Shown here piece by piece: positions 36,563 through 50,200 of a DNA stretch of 64,000 nt. The position numbers and the translations under genes were made by a program. Source of the DNA: Hydractinia symbiolongicarpus (Eukaryota; Cnidaria; Hydrozoa; Anthoathecata; Hydractiniidae); NCBI RefSeq assembly GCF_029227915.1, contig NC_079886.1:16654501-16718500 (forward strand), read 5' to 3'. The notes under the pieces are model-generated. The model did not search any database and was not told the origin of the DNA. It worked only from the letters and a program-made list of their open reading frames with translations. The first letter of the stretch is position 1. Every line of letters starts with the position of its first letter.

Positions 36563-36871
36563 CCCTAGTGGTTCCAAGTGATTTGTTTGCTTTTTTGCTA
36601 AAAAAAAATTGTCAAGGGGACTATGTAAATATATACTAGTCCTTTGTGGTTGCATATTTCAATTTGCATATATATATATATATATATATATCTTGTCTCT
36701 GTCACTCCATGTGCAGTTCTTAAATTAACAAATTATGGCCTGGTGATTTTCAGAGCAAAGATAACAATATATATATAGAGAGAGAACGAGATCAGAAAAT
36801 GCCTTTTTGGTTCAGTTAAAGTTCAAGGAATGTATCTTATTTTTGTTCCTATTATTTAGCAACTGCTTGGA

Positions 36872-37184
36872 GGCCTTTTAAAAATTTTTTGGGCTCCGTT
36901 AGCGGGATATTGCCGCTAAGGGAGGAGGGGGTCTAATTTTAAAAAAAAATCAGCAAAGGATTGAAAAATTTCAAAAATTTGTTTGTGGCCTGAAAATTCT
37001 TTGTCGTTCACGAGCATGATTCCTCTTCCTATAACTTATAACAAAACACACACCCTCAGTCTTCCAAGATTTATTTATTTAATGAGTGTATTTCATGCCC
37101 AGAAATTCGCTGAAAGAGGGGGGAGGGGATCCAAATCTTAGCGGAGATATCCTGCTAGGACCCAAAAAATTTTTTCAAAGGCCC
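36872..37184. mobile_element. small inverted-repeat element
   Basis: The left arm is GGCCTTTTAAAAATTTTTTGG, then GCTCCGTTAGCGGGATAT. The right arm, reverse-complemented, is GGCCTTTGAAAAAATTTTTTGG, then GTCCTAGCAGGATAT. Arms are about 50 bases around a roughly 210-base centre, with no coding sequence. Confidence 0.5.
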
Positions 37185-37210
37185 CTTGCCAAAACTAAAG
37201 ATTGCAGATA

Positions 37211-37322
37211 GCTAGCTAGAAATATGCATTTTGCATGGCTAGCCTAACAAATTTTACGAGATATACCCTGTATATTATTTCCAGGAAGGGCCATGGCTTA
37301 GGGGAGCCCTAGAGTATTGTAT
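37211..37322 (-). mobile_element. head-truncated copy of the tRNA-derived SINE
   Basis: About 110 bases closely match the 3' part of the SINE at 17143-17502, sharing GGCTAGCCTA/CACAAAT, ATATACCCTGT, TATTATTTCCAGGA, GGGCCATGGCTTA and CTAGAGTATT. The tRNA-like head is missing. Confidence 0.8.
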
Positions 37323-38274
37323 TGTAGCAGGATTATAGAGGCTTGCTTCACTCTTCGATTAAAAAAGAATGTCATATAACGAATATTCCAAGAAATTAAA
37401 ATGCAGATAGCTACCTAGCTACACCAACCTAACTAGCTTAATAGGGGAAAGAAGGTATTAACATGATATTGTATTACTTTTATAACCTTTAGCTAGGACC
37501 TTTTTGCCAAAGATTTTCCGTTCCACCTCACCGTGGGAGCAGACGGTACGGTAACTTTTTTTGTTTTTACATTTTGTACAAACCGGACCTGGAAGGGAAC
37601 GCCACTAATTTTGATTTATTTATTTATCTCTTATCATATCAACATTGTACCCGATTTTTTTTTCTTTGTTGGGACGGTCGTTTGGGGGACGAGCGATTAG
37701 GTACCACTACCACCTAATATTCACCGAGTAAATGTTATTTTTTAATAATCCATAACAAGTCTTGTCAGCGAATCATAAACGTGAAATAGCCCTGGGGATG
37801 GGGTTGCACCTTAATATTTTCATGTATCGCGACACCAGGCTCGACTCGACTTACTTTTTAAAAATATTTTTGGGGTCCTCTGGTTTGCTGAGCAATTTCT
37901 CCATATAAACACCCCTTAGTTCACTCTGAATCCAATCTGAAATTTGCTCTTGTGAGTGAAGAAAAACACTTAAAGAAACACCCCTTGGATCAAATTGATA
38001 AAACGATTTTTCATATAATATATATAAAAAAGTGTAATACTCTCAATTATAATATTAACAAGTATTGATAACTATTCTGTGTGTATGCACTGTCTTAAAA
38101 AAGTTACAAAGTAAAAAACATGTTTCAAAAAAAAGTGTGGGTTGTATTCTGTTATTGTTTTTTTTGCTTGACTGCGTCTACCCGTCGGCTGTATCCACTT
38201 ACAACGACATTTTTAAAATAAGCCATAATGTCAAATGTCAAATACAGATAATCTTACAAACTGTTTATAGATTC

Positions 38275-41200
38275 CTAAAGTTCAGATTCATTTCCCATTT
38301 CGATGTACTTGTCTCGATGTGTTCTGACAGGTCGTATCTTCATCGCTTTTTTCTTCTTAATGTACTTCACAACAAAAATAATTACAACTATCGCGACAAG
38401 AACCAAAATAAGTAAGGCAACAAAGAGACCATTACACATAATGTTGTTTTCACGTGCTTCAGGATCAATGCATAGACACTTGAATGAGGAGGAGTCTTGT
38501 TTACATGCATCTACTTGCTTCGCTGTTGTTCCGCCACTATCAACTAGAAAAAAATTATTTTTAAACAACTGCTGGTAAACACACAGTAGCTGAACTTTTT
38601 TCAGCAACCTCATATAAGCAAAACAAAAGGTTTTTGTTTCTTGTGACTGCATTTTCGGCTCTGGCGTCAAAAACTCACGATTTCTTTTTAGCGCATGCGC
38701 TCTTGGACAAAATATCTCATTCTTTTAAATTGCGCACGCGCTAACAAAAAACTGTGAGATATTTGCGTTGTAGCTAAATAAACCGTCTAATGTGAACGAG
38801 CCCAATAATGGCCAACGATAATCAGTCAAAAACTATTTCCATACCAACGCAAGTCCTTCCATTTTGACGGTAACCGGTAAAACATTTGCAGATATAGTCG
38901 CCGACGATATTTGTACAGTTTCCGTTTTGGCACTCGTTAGTTGAGTCTTTCTCACATTCATCCAAATCTACGAAATTAAAAGACAATATTATTTCATTTT
39001 CAATTTCAATATCGCTACTTTCCACTAGTGAATCTTGTTTATCATATCCTACCTGAGCACTGATAGCCGTCACCTTTCCAACCACCACGACATACACACT
39101 CATAACTTCCAGGATAGTTCCTACAATCTGCATTCGGATTACATGGTGTGTCGAGACACTCGTTCACATCTGAAAAGAAGGTTGTAGTAAAATAACATCC
39201 TACTTATTCAACAACAAAAAAGTATGTATGGGTTTCGGCAAGCGTACCTGTACATTCCTGAGTACCATTTCCTACAAATCCTTTGTCGCAAGTGCAACCA
39301 TAGTCACCGTTTTCGTTGACACACACAGCATTTTTAACACATTTCCATTCACCTGCTTCAATTATTGAAGTGTTAAATGGAGATGAGCATTCGTCAACAT
39401 CTATAAAAGAACGGAGTATATTTTTCTGGACTCCAAAACAATTGTACAATTTTGAGGAAATGTATACTTACCAGTGCAGGTCTTGCCATTTCCAGTATAT
39501 GCTGTGCTGCAAATACATTGGTAAGTGCCATTTAAATTTTCACAATATGCATTTGGATCGCATTCGTAATTTTTTGTTTCGCATTCGTTTTCATCTAAAG
39601 AAGAAAAAAAAGTAAAAAACAACAACAAATACTACATATTTTTAAAGTGCTAGCAACAAAAATGACTTTTAATACTGTACGGGTTGATGCAGATAAAGTT
39701 GGACCGCACCTGTGCAATTTAACCCGTCACCAACATATCCTTGGTTGCATGTGCAGTTGAATCCACCGTGAGTGTTTGTACACGTGGCCAGTTCGCTGCA
39801 ATTATTTCTGTGCGAATAATACTTGTGGCATTCGTCAATATCTAAAGCAAAATTAGGGGGCGAAATAAGGTTTGAAAGAAATTATAAAACAGTCGTAAAA
39901 ATATTAGCAATGCAATCACCCTTTGTTCCCAGGCATTAAATATTTTTGCCGCCTTCTTTCATATTAAAAAAGACAAAAATTCCTGGAGACGAGGGTGCAT
40001 TGACACATAGCAAACACAGTTCACTTGAATCTTTCATTTTCATTTGAGCTCTACCATTTTAATTTACAAATCTTGTTTGGCACTTTTCACTTAAATGGGA
40101 AAGCTCTGTTTTAGTGGCTTTTTAGTGATACTCAAGTTCTTCTTGCTTAAATAAACCTCGCAATTCTTTGAATGCTTGACTAAAAATATAGTTTATAGAA
40201 AGATTTTGACAATGATGCAACAGAATTCTCACCTTGACAGTATGTTCCATTTCCCAAGAAACCTTCTTTGCAGTAGCATGTGTATGTGTCATCCATGTTG
40301 ATACAATACGAATCGTTATGACAATTGTGTGTACCAGTCATGCATTCGTTTTCATCTAAATGATAGAAAAAATTCATTACTTAGGCTGTAGCAGACATTC
40401 AAATTTTTTGGGATGGGGTAGGGTGCAGAAGAGGATCAAACAACTTAATGAAGAAAGTATCGAAAATGTCCTTTATATTATCATATTTCTTCAAATAACC
40501 TTCTACCCCAGTTACCTTCGGTTTTTTAACATTAGGTCAAATACCTCAAATAAAAACGCACTGTGGTAGAGGCTTTTTCCAACTGTTAACACGCTACCTA
40601 CCTATACATATGCGACCATCACCAACTGAACCCTCCTTACATATGCACTTGTAAGAGCCTGGTGTATTGACACATGAGGCTTTATCAGAGCATTCATGCA
40701 GTTTCAAACTGCATTCATCAATATCTAAATTGTGAACGACATTATAAATTGTTATATAGAAGCCACTGACGTAATGAATTTCTTTTAAAAGCATAAACCT
40801 GATGTCAGCTCAAGTGTATGAAGTTAGCAGTTAAGACAGTAATTAATTTACATGGAAATTAACGTCTTATTCAAATTAAAATTCATTAAAGCATTCAACC
40901 ATGAAATTTAGTTCTTCAATTCCATTAATTTGACGGCAGTAGCCATTATATTTCTTTCCAATCCAAATAATTTTCTATTAATTTTTTTCTCTGAGTAGAT
41001 GTTTGTCTCCATCCTTATATAAATACGTTTTTATCACGAATTGGCAACTGACAATGTTCTGATTTTGTTGCTGTTGAATGCTAATATAAAAAGAAAATAC
41101 AAAAAAAAAAGATTACCGTGTATATCAACACTTATCTTGTTTGTGGGCGCCTTAATGTTGCCCATCTCCGCAACACAGTGATACACCCCTGTGTCGTTTA

Positions 41201-44200
41201 TATAGCCGGCAATTGCCAAATCACTTTCTGTACCATTTTCGACTTTTACAACCTGAAACGTGAATATAAAAATGGCATGAGTGCTTCAATTTTTGTTCTT
41301 TTGTCATTATATTGATTGACAAAAAAAAGAAATAAAATGACAAATGAACTACATCTAACAAACAAGCAATAAAACAGATTCACAACGTCAATTTATTTAT
41401 TCATGCAGTGCGAAGCTAAAAGGTTTGTTTTACACGGGGCGAGGGTGCACTATACCATCAATAATAGAAATTTGGAAATCCATTTTCGTCTTTAGTCTTT
41501 AGTCTTGCTTTCTTTCTCTTCTTCACCCTTTTTTCTTGTTTCATCTAGCCGGGAACAAGATAACCATTTTAAACGAGAGTAACACCTACCTTATCATTCT
41601 TGTACCATGTGTAAGTTATCACTCCATCACCGTACGCTTGGCACGTCCATGTTTGATTCAGTCCCATTGTACTTGTCTCAATAAAATATGGTGTTAAATG
41701 CGAAACCATGGTAGGTCCTGCGTCCTTAATCCTTGCAAAAGGAGGTGGCTCTGTAATGAGAGTAAAATATACAAATACGGCTGATTGCTATATTGAGCAG
41801 AGAATTGAGTAAATTATTCCATTGTTTTTATCTTAATATTATTTATCAACTTCACTTAAAATGTTCGTCGACAAACTTTAAGGCAGATTCATACAGAAAA
41901 GTTGTGTCTGGCCACAAAGTTTGTGTTACTAAGAGAATACCGCGCCGAACACTGCTGCGACGCAACACTTTTTTACCAATGCGAACACGCCTTTAAGTTA
42001 AATTACATTGAAAACGCAGCTTCTTGCGGTGGAGTGGACATTTGAGGGTTATTTTGTTCACATCGAATTTTAAAATAACTGCGTTTAACTTTATATATAA
42101 CAAAAAACAGCAAATGCCAGCATGTGCCTGCTCAAAACATAGCGAAGTTCTGAAATCACGTGATGTTTTATTATTGTATTCAAAAATAAAACAACGTTTT
42201 CTAAAATTTATTGTAAATAAAAAAAAGAATGATTAAGAGGCGAGGTACCAAGCCGCAGGGAACTGCGTTACCAGTGTGAATTTTGCTTTAAGTCTTTCAA
42301 TTAAATTTGCACTAAAAACGCAGTTCTTTGTAGCACGGCATGCCGCAGCTTTGCGTTTTGAGACACAACAAAAGTACACATACGGCATATTGCGGCCACC
42401 ATATATGGTTAAAACACACCGCCCGGGGTAGTTGTTATCAGTGTTAATTGAGCTTAAAGTGATTGTGTTTTTTAAGACCCGTAGAAAATTGACGCTATGC
42501 CTAACAGCCGTAAGAATTGGGGCAAAAAAATTTTCTTATTGAATAAAACACAAACCTGTTTGAACCGTTGAAAATGTACTGTCTTTTAACACTTCCACAT
42601 TAACCGGTGACGAAGCTTTTATTTTCAATGATAATCTATCCCATTTTAGTAACAATGCACCAACTAGAATGTTTGCTGTAACAGTGGTGTTTTTATCTTC
42701 CGCAGATCTGCAAACACTTTGGTACAATTCTTCATTGATAAAAAGCCCGAACTCCAAGTCTTCAAAACTAAAAAAATAATATTTAGACAATGTATTTATA
42801 CATGCTTTAAAGTTTTCGTACTAATATATGTTTGTCATAAAAAGACTTTAAAAGTTCTTTTATTCCAGTAAACTGCTAAAGCAGGCAGTAAAACCAGTAC
42901 CATGGTTGAAGACATGTAGCACGAACTATAATGTTGGCTGCAACTTGATACGTTCCGGATGCATGCATCACCAATTCATTATGGTAGATGGAGATTCTGT
43001 CTGTGAATAATCCATAACTTCCATTGTTCTTAGACCACGGCCCAATCAAAGCCCAATTATTCGTTTCCAAATCGTGTTTTGCATTTTTCTTCAGATGTAC
43101 AGCCGCACTCGGTGCACTTGTTGTGATTTGTGCAATTACACGCGTTGATCCCTTTTTTACAAGAAGGCCTGATTTATTAATCGTTATTGTTATGATGATA
43201 AAATCACCCTTATTAAATTTTGCAAAACAGTTCATTTTCAATATGGTCGTGCAAGAAGATTTGCATTCAAAAACACTTGAGCAAATGTTTTGATCGTCTT
43301 TCGAGAAGGTTATCTTTACATTACTGCTGACATTCTCGAGTTTAAGTGAAGTTACCAGCATGTATACACCATTAAAGTCGACATCGAATCCTCCGGCTCC
43401 AGTAGATGTCGGATTAAGTTTATACTCCCATGGTTGCAATGGCAAGGGCTCTCCAATTTTGTCAAAACGTCTATTAGTCACGAAACTGCCTTCCGAATTT
43501 TTGCTAAGCTTGAGATCTTTCAAATACATCAAAGAAAACGAGGAACATTTTTCTTGCAACGCAACTTGAATGGTATCATATGGGTCCGTCAATGTTGCGT
43601 TAGTCGTGTTAGATTTATTCAGATACAGATTATATTCAGACTGCAGTTGGGTGATGTTGTAGAGAGAGGACGCGCCAAGGGTGATAACTTCGGAAGTGTT
43701 CACGTGAAGTAGTTCCGAAAATGTGAATGTGATATTCTCGTTACTAAAAAAGGATGAGATATATAGGTGATTTTGTATTTAAGTAACAGCGATGTTTTGC
43801 GGGTCAAGAATCTACATCTTCCATCTTTTCTAAGCTATGCGCAACTTTTCCAATATTTTCTAAAATCGCCAGGATAACGTAGATGCTTGACTACCCATGA
43901 AAACGAAAGCTTCAAATTGCATCATTGTTGATCGTGGCTATTTTCAAAAAACTGGGAACCCGTAATATTGTTTAATTTTATTTCTGAATTCTAGACATTC
44001 ACATAGCATTGCGTAACTTAGGAGACACACACGCAAAAAAATATTCTTTGAAATTTCTTAAAACGCATTAAAGCTACAACAATGGATTTTTATGATAATC
44101 ATTACTGTATTTGCCACTTATCTAATTTTCAAAATTTATTCTAGATCAGAAAATCTGATTTTTATGCGAAAGGCAATCATCAATTTCCCGTTGTTACACG

Positions 44201-47200
44201 TGTTTGAAACAACAAATACGTACTCAAAAGGTAACACAAATGCGAATTTGTCAACATTGTTTGTATTTATCGATACTTTGATGCCATTAGCCTTTCCATC
44301 CATATCTTTAAAACTGAATGTTCCCGAAACCCAGTATGAACCATCAAACGGAATTAATACAGCACCTTCATCGCTGTTAAAGTTTTCTGATGATAAAGCT
44401 CCAGCGGTTTGCCAGTTGTTCAGTATTTGTTTATCTTTGGAAATTATAATTTCATTCTAAAATGGATAAATAGCATCAGAAACATCTGATGAATGGACAA
44501 ATGACAATATTAGTAAGTAAAGAGTATTTTTACCTTCATCTTAGCAGTGAATGAAGAGGACTTGCCTATTTCTGTGATACGGAAAAATGAAAATCCACTG
44601 GGAAATAAAATCCTAACATTTGGAAAATCGTTTGCAGAGAATCTAAAGGAGACTTTGTCGGCTGGTCTTAAAAATATGGTTCCGCAAACATGAATTGTTT
44701 CTTTGCCGTATCTTGACTTATGCCATTGCGTCATTCCATTGTCAACGCCATCATCGCCATTAACAACCACAGCTATTTTTAGCAGGGTACTGTCTGATCC
44801 ACTAAATTGCACTTCGACATTGCCTGAAATAACATACATCCCTTCTTGAGACACAAACACATGCTGCGGATCCTCGAAATCTAGCGTTTTCACTTCTTCA
44901 AATTTACCATCACTTAAACTTCTTGAGTACTCCCATGAACCAACATTTTGCCAAGTAGCTGTTGTGTCGGAAGATGAAGATGGAAATGTTGTGTCTGAAA
45001 ATAAAGTAGCTAAAGCCCCAGAATTTAAATTACTTGGTGGTCTATATACAACACCCCATCTACTGGCATCAGATATAGTAAAACTGTCTTCGACTCCCAT
45101 TTCCAAATGCACCGATACCAACTGCCCTTTTTTCGCATAAAAACAACCAGAAAGAAATAATGTATATACTGGTGCATTTGATAAGCCTTCTGACTTTGCA
45201 GTCTCTCTCTTACTGTACAAGCCTTTGATTTCAGCTTCATCGACAGCAATATACAACTTGTAGAATGCTTCAAGAGATGTTTTGTGAGCACCATCCAATA
45301 CAACTGTTGCTATAGTGAAGTATACGCCATCAAATGGCACCTTGTATTCGCCTTCAGTTAAAATATTATCAGGACTAATTTCATTCCATTCTGCAATTTT
45401 GAATTTTTTGGCATTAGGTACTTTCATGTCCTTGGATAGTTTTGACTGAAAATAATTTGGGTTTACACCAATAAACGAAGCACTTAAACTAGCACGGCGG
45501 ATTCTCCAGTCTTCATCCTTTTTGGCTTCCAAAAATAACAATTGTGTTTGTCCTTCTTGCAACGAGACAAAGCCACCAAGGCTCATTGACATCTTCAGAA
45601 CTGGGTTAGCGTCACTAAAAATGAATGCATTATTTAGCTGCGTCATATCTGCTGATATAAAAGCCTTTATTCCATCCATATCGACATCCTCGACAATAAT
45701 ATTGGCAGTTAGCAAGTAAACGCCAGTTTGAGTTGCAGTGTAAAGCCCATTAATCATATTCATGCTTTTTGTAAAGTCATATAGACCCGGAATGCCACTC
45801 GTTTTCCAGTTCGAAATGCTAATTTTCTCTCCACTGTTGACAGCAATTGATTGGCTCATAATAGAATGCGTTCCTGGATACGATGACTGAATTTCTGCAA
45901 AAGAGAAACTGGAACTGCCGTGTATGGTAATAGATTTCATGTCTCCTTTGATTGCAACGCATAATGCTTTTGTAGGAGTCATTAGAAACGTCCCTCCTAG
46001 ATTAACGCTATATGATTGCACAGACATGGTGTCGTTGGCATTTGGTGGTGTTTGGATAGCTGTTTCTATGCTTGTTTCCATAAAGATCGAGCCTGCATTA
46101 TTAAATAAAGCCACTGTCAAAACACTGTCATTTCGATAGTCAAGCTCAACTGTCAATTGCAGGTGTGTAGAAACATAATAAAAACCAGTATTATCTACAT
46201 TGAAATATTTGCCGTCAACAATCGCTGATGAAGGGAAACTCAGGTAATCAGTTGTTTTGTTTGCATCCGGTTGCCACGGTGACAGTTTCATAAAGTCACT
46301 TGATTTGTTATATTTCGCATCCAAGTTTGCATGAAAGCCATTATTTGAAACTCCTGCAGGAGTAATTAGCTGTATTGAATATGTGCTCGTATCGAATACA
46401 TTAATTCGTGATGAAGATGTTACTAGTTCCATTGAAACAAGCGACCTACTTGGGATTCTAATCATGTCGTTCACGTTCATCGTAAGGGTTGAAATGTTCT
46501 TTAAATAACGTTGTGACGATACAGCTACAGTGTTGTCTATGTAAATATTGAGTCGAATATCTCCAGATTTTTCCAGCAAGGATATCAATATATTAGCTGA
46601 AATCATGTATATTCCATCAACAGCTATTTGGAATTTCGAATCTTTTTCACGAAATGTTGACGAGCTCGAAAATTGACCTTGATCCTTCACCACCCATCCA
46701 CCCAGGATAGTCTTTTGGACAGATTCTTCCAGTTTTATTGTATTTTCCAATGAAAATAAAAAACCAGGGACTGATGAGCTATAGTCGTGAAATCTAAAAC
46801 TCAATGCACTGTTTCGGCGGATTTTATACGAGTTAGCGCAATAACCATAGACTGTGATTTTGTCACCAGCTGAAAGCTGAACAAAACCAAAAATATCAAT
46901 GTCTGTACTATAATGAACTTTTGCTGTTCCATAGAGTGCCAATCCCTTATCAACATCGTTGTTAACAATAACTGCGATTGAGATATCTTTGTTGATCGAG
47001 TCTGCTAACAGTATATGAGCCGAGACGTAGTATATACCAGCCTTTCTAACAACTACGGTACTCTTTTCACTATCAAATTCCAAACCTGAATATGAAACCA
47101 ACAAAATCCTGTTATTCAAAAGGATAGAAATAGACATTTTGTACTCTTGCTTTTAAGACTATTAATTTTTTGGGCAATCGTTAGAGTCTTTAGACCTCAG

Positions 47201-50200
47201 AATTAAGAAAGTGAGATATTGAAGAGAAGGAATCTAATGTTATAAAAACAACATAAAAAGGAATTTTTTCTGTAACTAACCTCTTAGGTAATGTCCTGGT
47301 AAGTTAGATTCTATCTCCCAACCTTTAATTTTCTCCCAAGTTGTACCAGAAGAATAATCTTGGTCGGTTTTTATTGATGCACTAAAGCCATGTTCTGGAT
47401 ATGCTAAAAAATAAATGCGAAGAGTTACTAACATTTTCGTAGAGGGTTAAAAGTGGGAAAAATTTCAAGCAAAAATATAATATATTTTTCGTTTTTATGA
47501 TGGTTGACACCATCCTACGTCAACGCCGAACCTGCTCATGATAATTTACGCTTAAAAAAACTCGACATAAAAAAAGATCGATAAAAATTTTTAGCCGGTA
47601 AAAAAAAGTCACCTCTACAAATATTAGTCACTTTTCAACAACTAAATTTTGAAATTGCTTGTTGAGTTTGTAAAATTACAGTATATATTATACAAAAGAA
47701 TTTATTACAAATTTGTATCCTTCTTGTATCTTTTATTTTTAAGGAATTCGGATTCTTATTGCAGTAAAGAGAAAAAACAAAACAAAGAACGTTAAAAATC
47801 TGAGGCTGCAGAAAATGAAGCCAGTGAAAAAGTTCGCTCGTTACAAATATTAGTCACTGAGCCAAGATTTGATCAATTTTTACCGATTTTTTACTGGTTT
47901 GTATCTAACTGGAATTTTTATGTCATTGTATGAGAAGATTGCCAATGAGATTTAACGTAGCTAACAAGATGAACGGCTTTCATTGAGTAAACAGCATCAA
48001 ATATCTCCTTTTTAGATATGTTTATTATCGTCATGCTTGCCTGTATATTTAACAAAAGTTTATGAAACTCGCTAGGGAAGAATCACTGTGAAGGAGGTCA
48101 CTGTAAAGGAGTTCTATGATGTTGAACATACAAGATGGATTTCATTTTTCAGAAATGGCGAAATCCTAGTTTTCTTTGTGTTGCTATGGAAACTACTTTT
48201 TTTATACCAGGATAAAAAAAATTAGGAAAGAATATCCAGTTAGCATAAACTCTGAACTGAATTGAAATTTCACTCTGGACCCTTTTATGCTTTGAATGAA
48301 TAAATCAAATTATGACCCTGCAGCTGATAACATCTCCTTCTTACTGTTTTCGCAGAAAATGGTAAGCAATGAACATCCTCGTTCCCAGGACTTTTTAGGT
48401 TTTCATAAACAGACTTTCTCAATGTTCACAAATAATCTTGGTCTTGGTCACAAAAATGTGTAGATAAAACTGTAAACTTCGAAGTTCATCCCCACAAATA
48501 ATTATTTAGGCTGTTTTAGTATCTTGGGTTATTTGATAGGACTGGAACTTTCGTGAAATCTGCTAATCGTTGCCGACCTCAGCATAGAATTTTTTTTTGA
48601 ATTTTAGGGCCTTTATAGGCGACGACAACGTGACATGCTGAAAGTGCAACTAACAGATATAAACCCTTCATCAACTCTTTTCTGCTATGTTGCATAGCTA
48701 CGATACGTACTAAATTATTATCTTTTATTAGAACACTTGCCTCCCACATTTTTAGGTCTCATACCAGTCAGAGCCTGAGATATTGGCTATTATTTGAAAC
48801 TACCCTCTTTCTAATTTCTATGAAATCTTTTCAATTAGAAAAATATCGCAACTTCCCTTAAAATTTTACAATGTAACTTTAATTCATCGAGAGGAATCAC
48901 GTGGATGGTGGCCATAATACGTCCGCCAATATGAAGCTTTCTGGTTGAGAATATTGGTCAGGTGATCATGTTTGGCAACTTGGAGATATAGCCAAAAATG
49001 TCACATTCAAAAGTATTATGTCCGGAAATTGTAGATATGTTAACGCATTAGCCTTAAGCAAATCTTAGTATTTTTAATTTACGCATTTCGGCTGGTTTTC
49101 AGGGCCTTTATTTACACCTAATACAACTTGGTGTCTATAACAACAGCTGGAAAATTTATGGTTAAGACAAGAATGGTCGTGTTATAGATTTTTCAGAATA
49201 AAAATAAAACGGTCTTTGCAGAAAATTTTTCATTTTAATATTTTCTCACATCCTGTTGGCGATAAAACTTACACCTTTTATAATGTTTATATAAATAAAA
49301 AAATATATACGTAATACGAAGAAATATAAAATATTCATGAAAAAAGTAAAAAAAAAAGTGGAATTTTGACAACTCGTGAAATATTGTAAATAAAAAGTAG
49401 AAGTAATAAGAAAATATAAGAAGAAATACATAGAGAGTGAAGTGAAGAATATATTTGTGATGTTTTATTTCTTTACTGTCGGTTGAATTTTGAAAAATAT
49501 TTATGCGACAAATCAAGAGCTTAACTTTACGAACTTTTGTACAATAGAACTGTCACGTGATGGTAATACGTAATACGTAAGATGTACTATTTCTATGTAT
49601 TTATTTATTTACATATTTATAGATTAATTGATTAAGTTATTTAAGAATTTCTTTTTAAAGTTATCCTGAATGTTACGAGACTTTACGAAACAAAAAGGTG
49701 CTCTATCTTCAATAGCGTTGTTCAAAACGTTTCAAGAATGCTCGTCAAACCAAGGAGGTTAGGTCAAACAGAAAACGCGTCCTAAAATTATAAAACAAAA
49801 GCGATGACGTGAAAAAAATCATGGCAATCAAAACTGCAAAAAATGCAAAATTGACAAAAACACTAACAATGAAAAAGTGATAAACTAGCCCTTAAACACA
49901 TAATATATATCCGTAGTTTATTCTGTTGTGACATTTTTACGCCAGAAGATCTAACATTCTACCCAATACCAAATGGTTTTGCTTTTGTTTTTTTGAAGGA
50001 TTTAACTTGATCTATATATGCACATTGAAAAGGAGTAGCCTATTCTTGTTTGTTGACCAGATACCACACTACGCCACAGAAATGCATAGGGGGGGGGGGG
50101 GGGGGAGCATTCAATTTTTACGTAAAACCAAAACTCGTCATTATTTAACCCCCCACCCTCTTTCCACCTTTTGTAACGCATCGTAACAATTCTAGTACCT

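Larger units (their letters stand above)
34856..38274. other. intergenic region with MITE-like repeats
   Basis: This lies between the WDR37 5' end and the 3' end of the jelly-roll/EGF gene. A possible minus-strand acceptor (CTTTTTAG, near 34890) suggests a WDR37 5' UTR exon. Inverted-repeat elements and a SINE fragment are listed separately; a (TA)n run lies at 36668-36692. No protein-coding exon was recognised. Confidence 0.5.

Noticed and set aside
38065-38578. Plus-strand open frames over the receptor's last exon
   Set aside because: They are antisense shadows of the exon encoding the membrane helix and tail.
44092-44460. 122-codon plus-strand open frame
   Set aside because: It is antisense to a minus-strand jelly-roll exon (44224-44456) that fits splice phase and domain pattern.
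49235-49516. 93-codon minus-strand frame rich in Phe/Tyr, membrane-like
   Set aside because: The composition is explained by AT-rich DNA; there is no conserved motif, and it lies in an intron.
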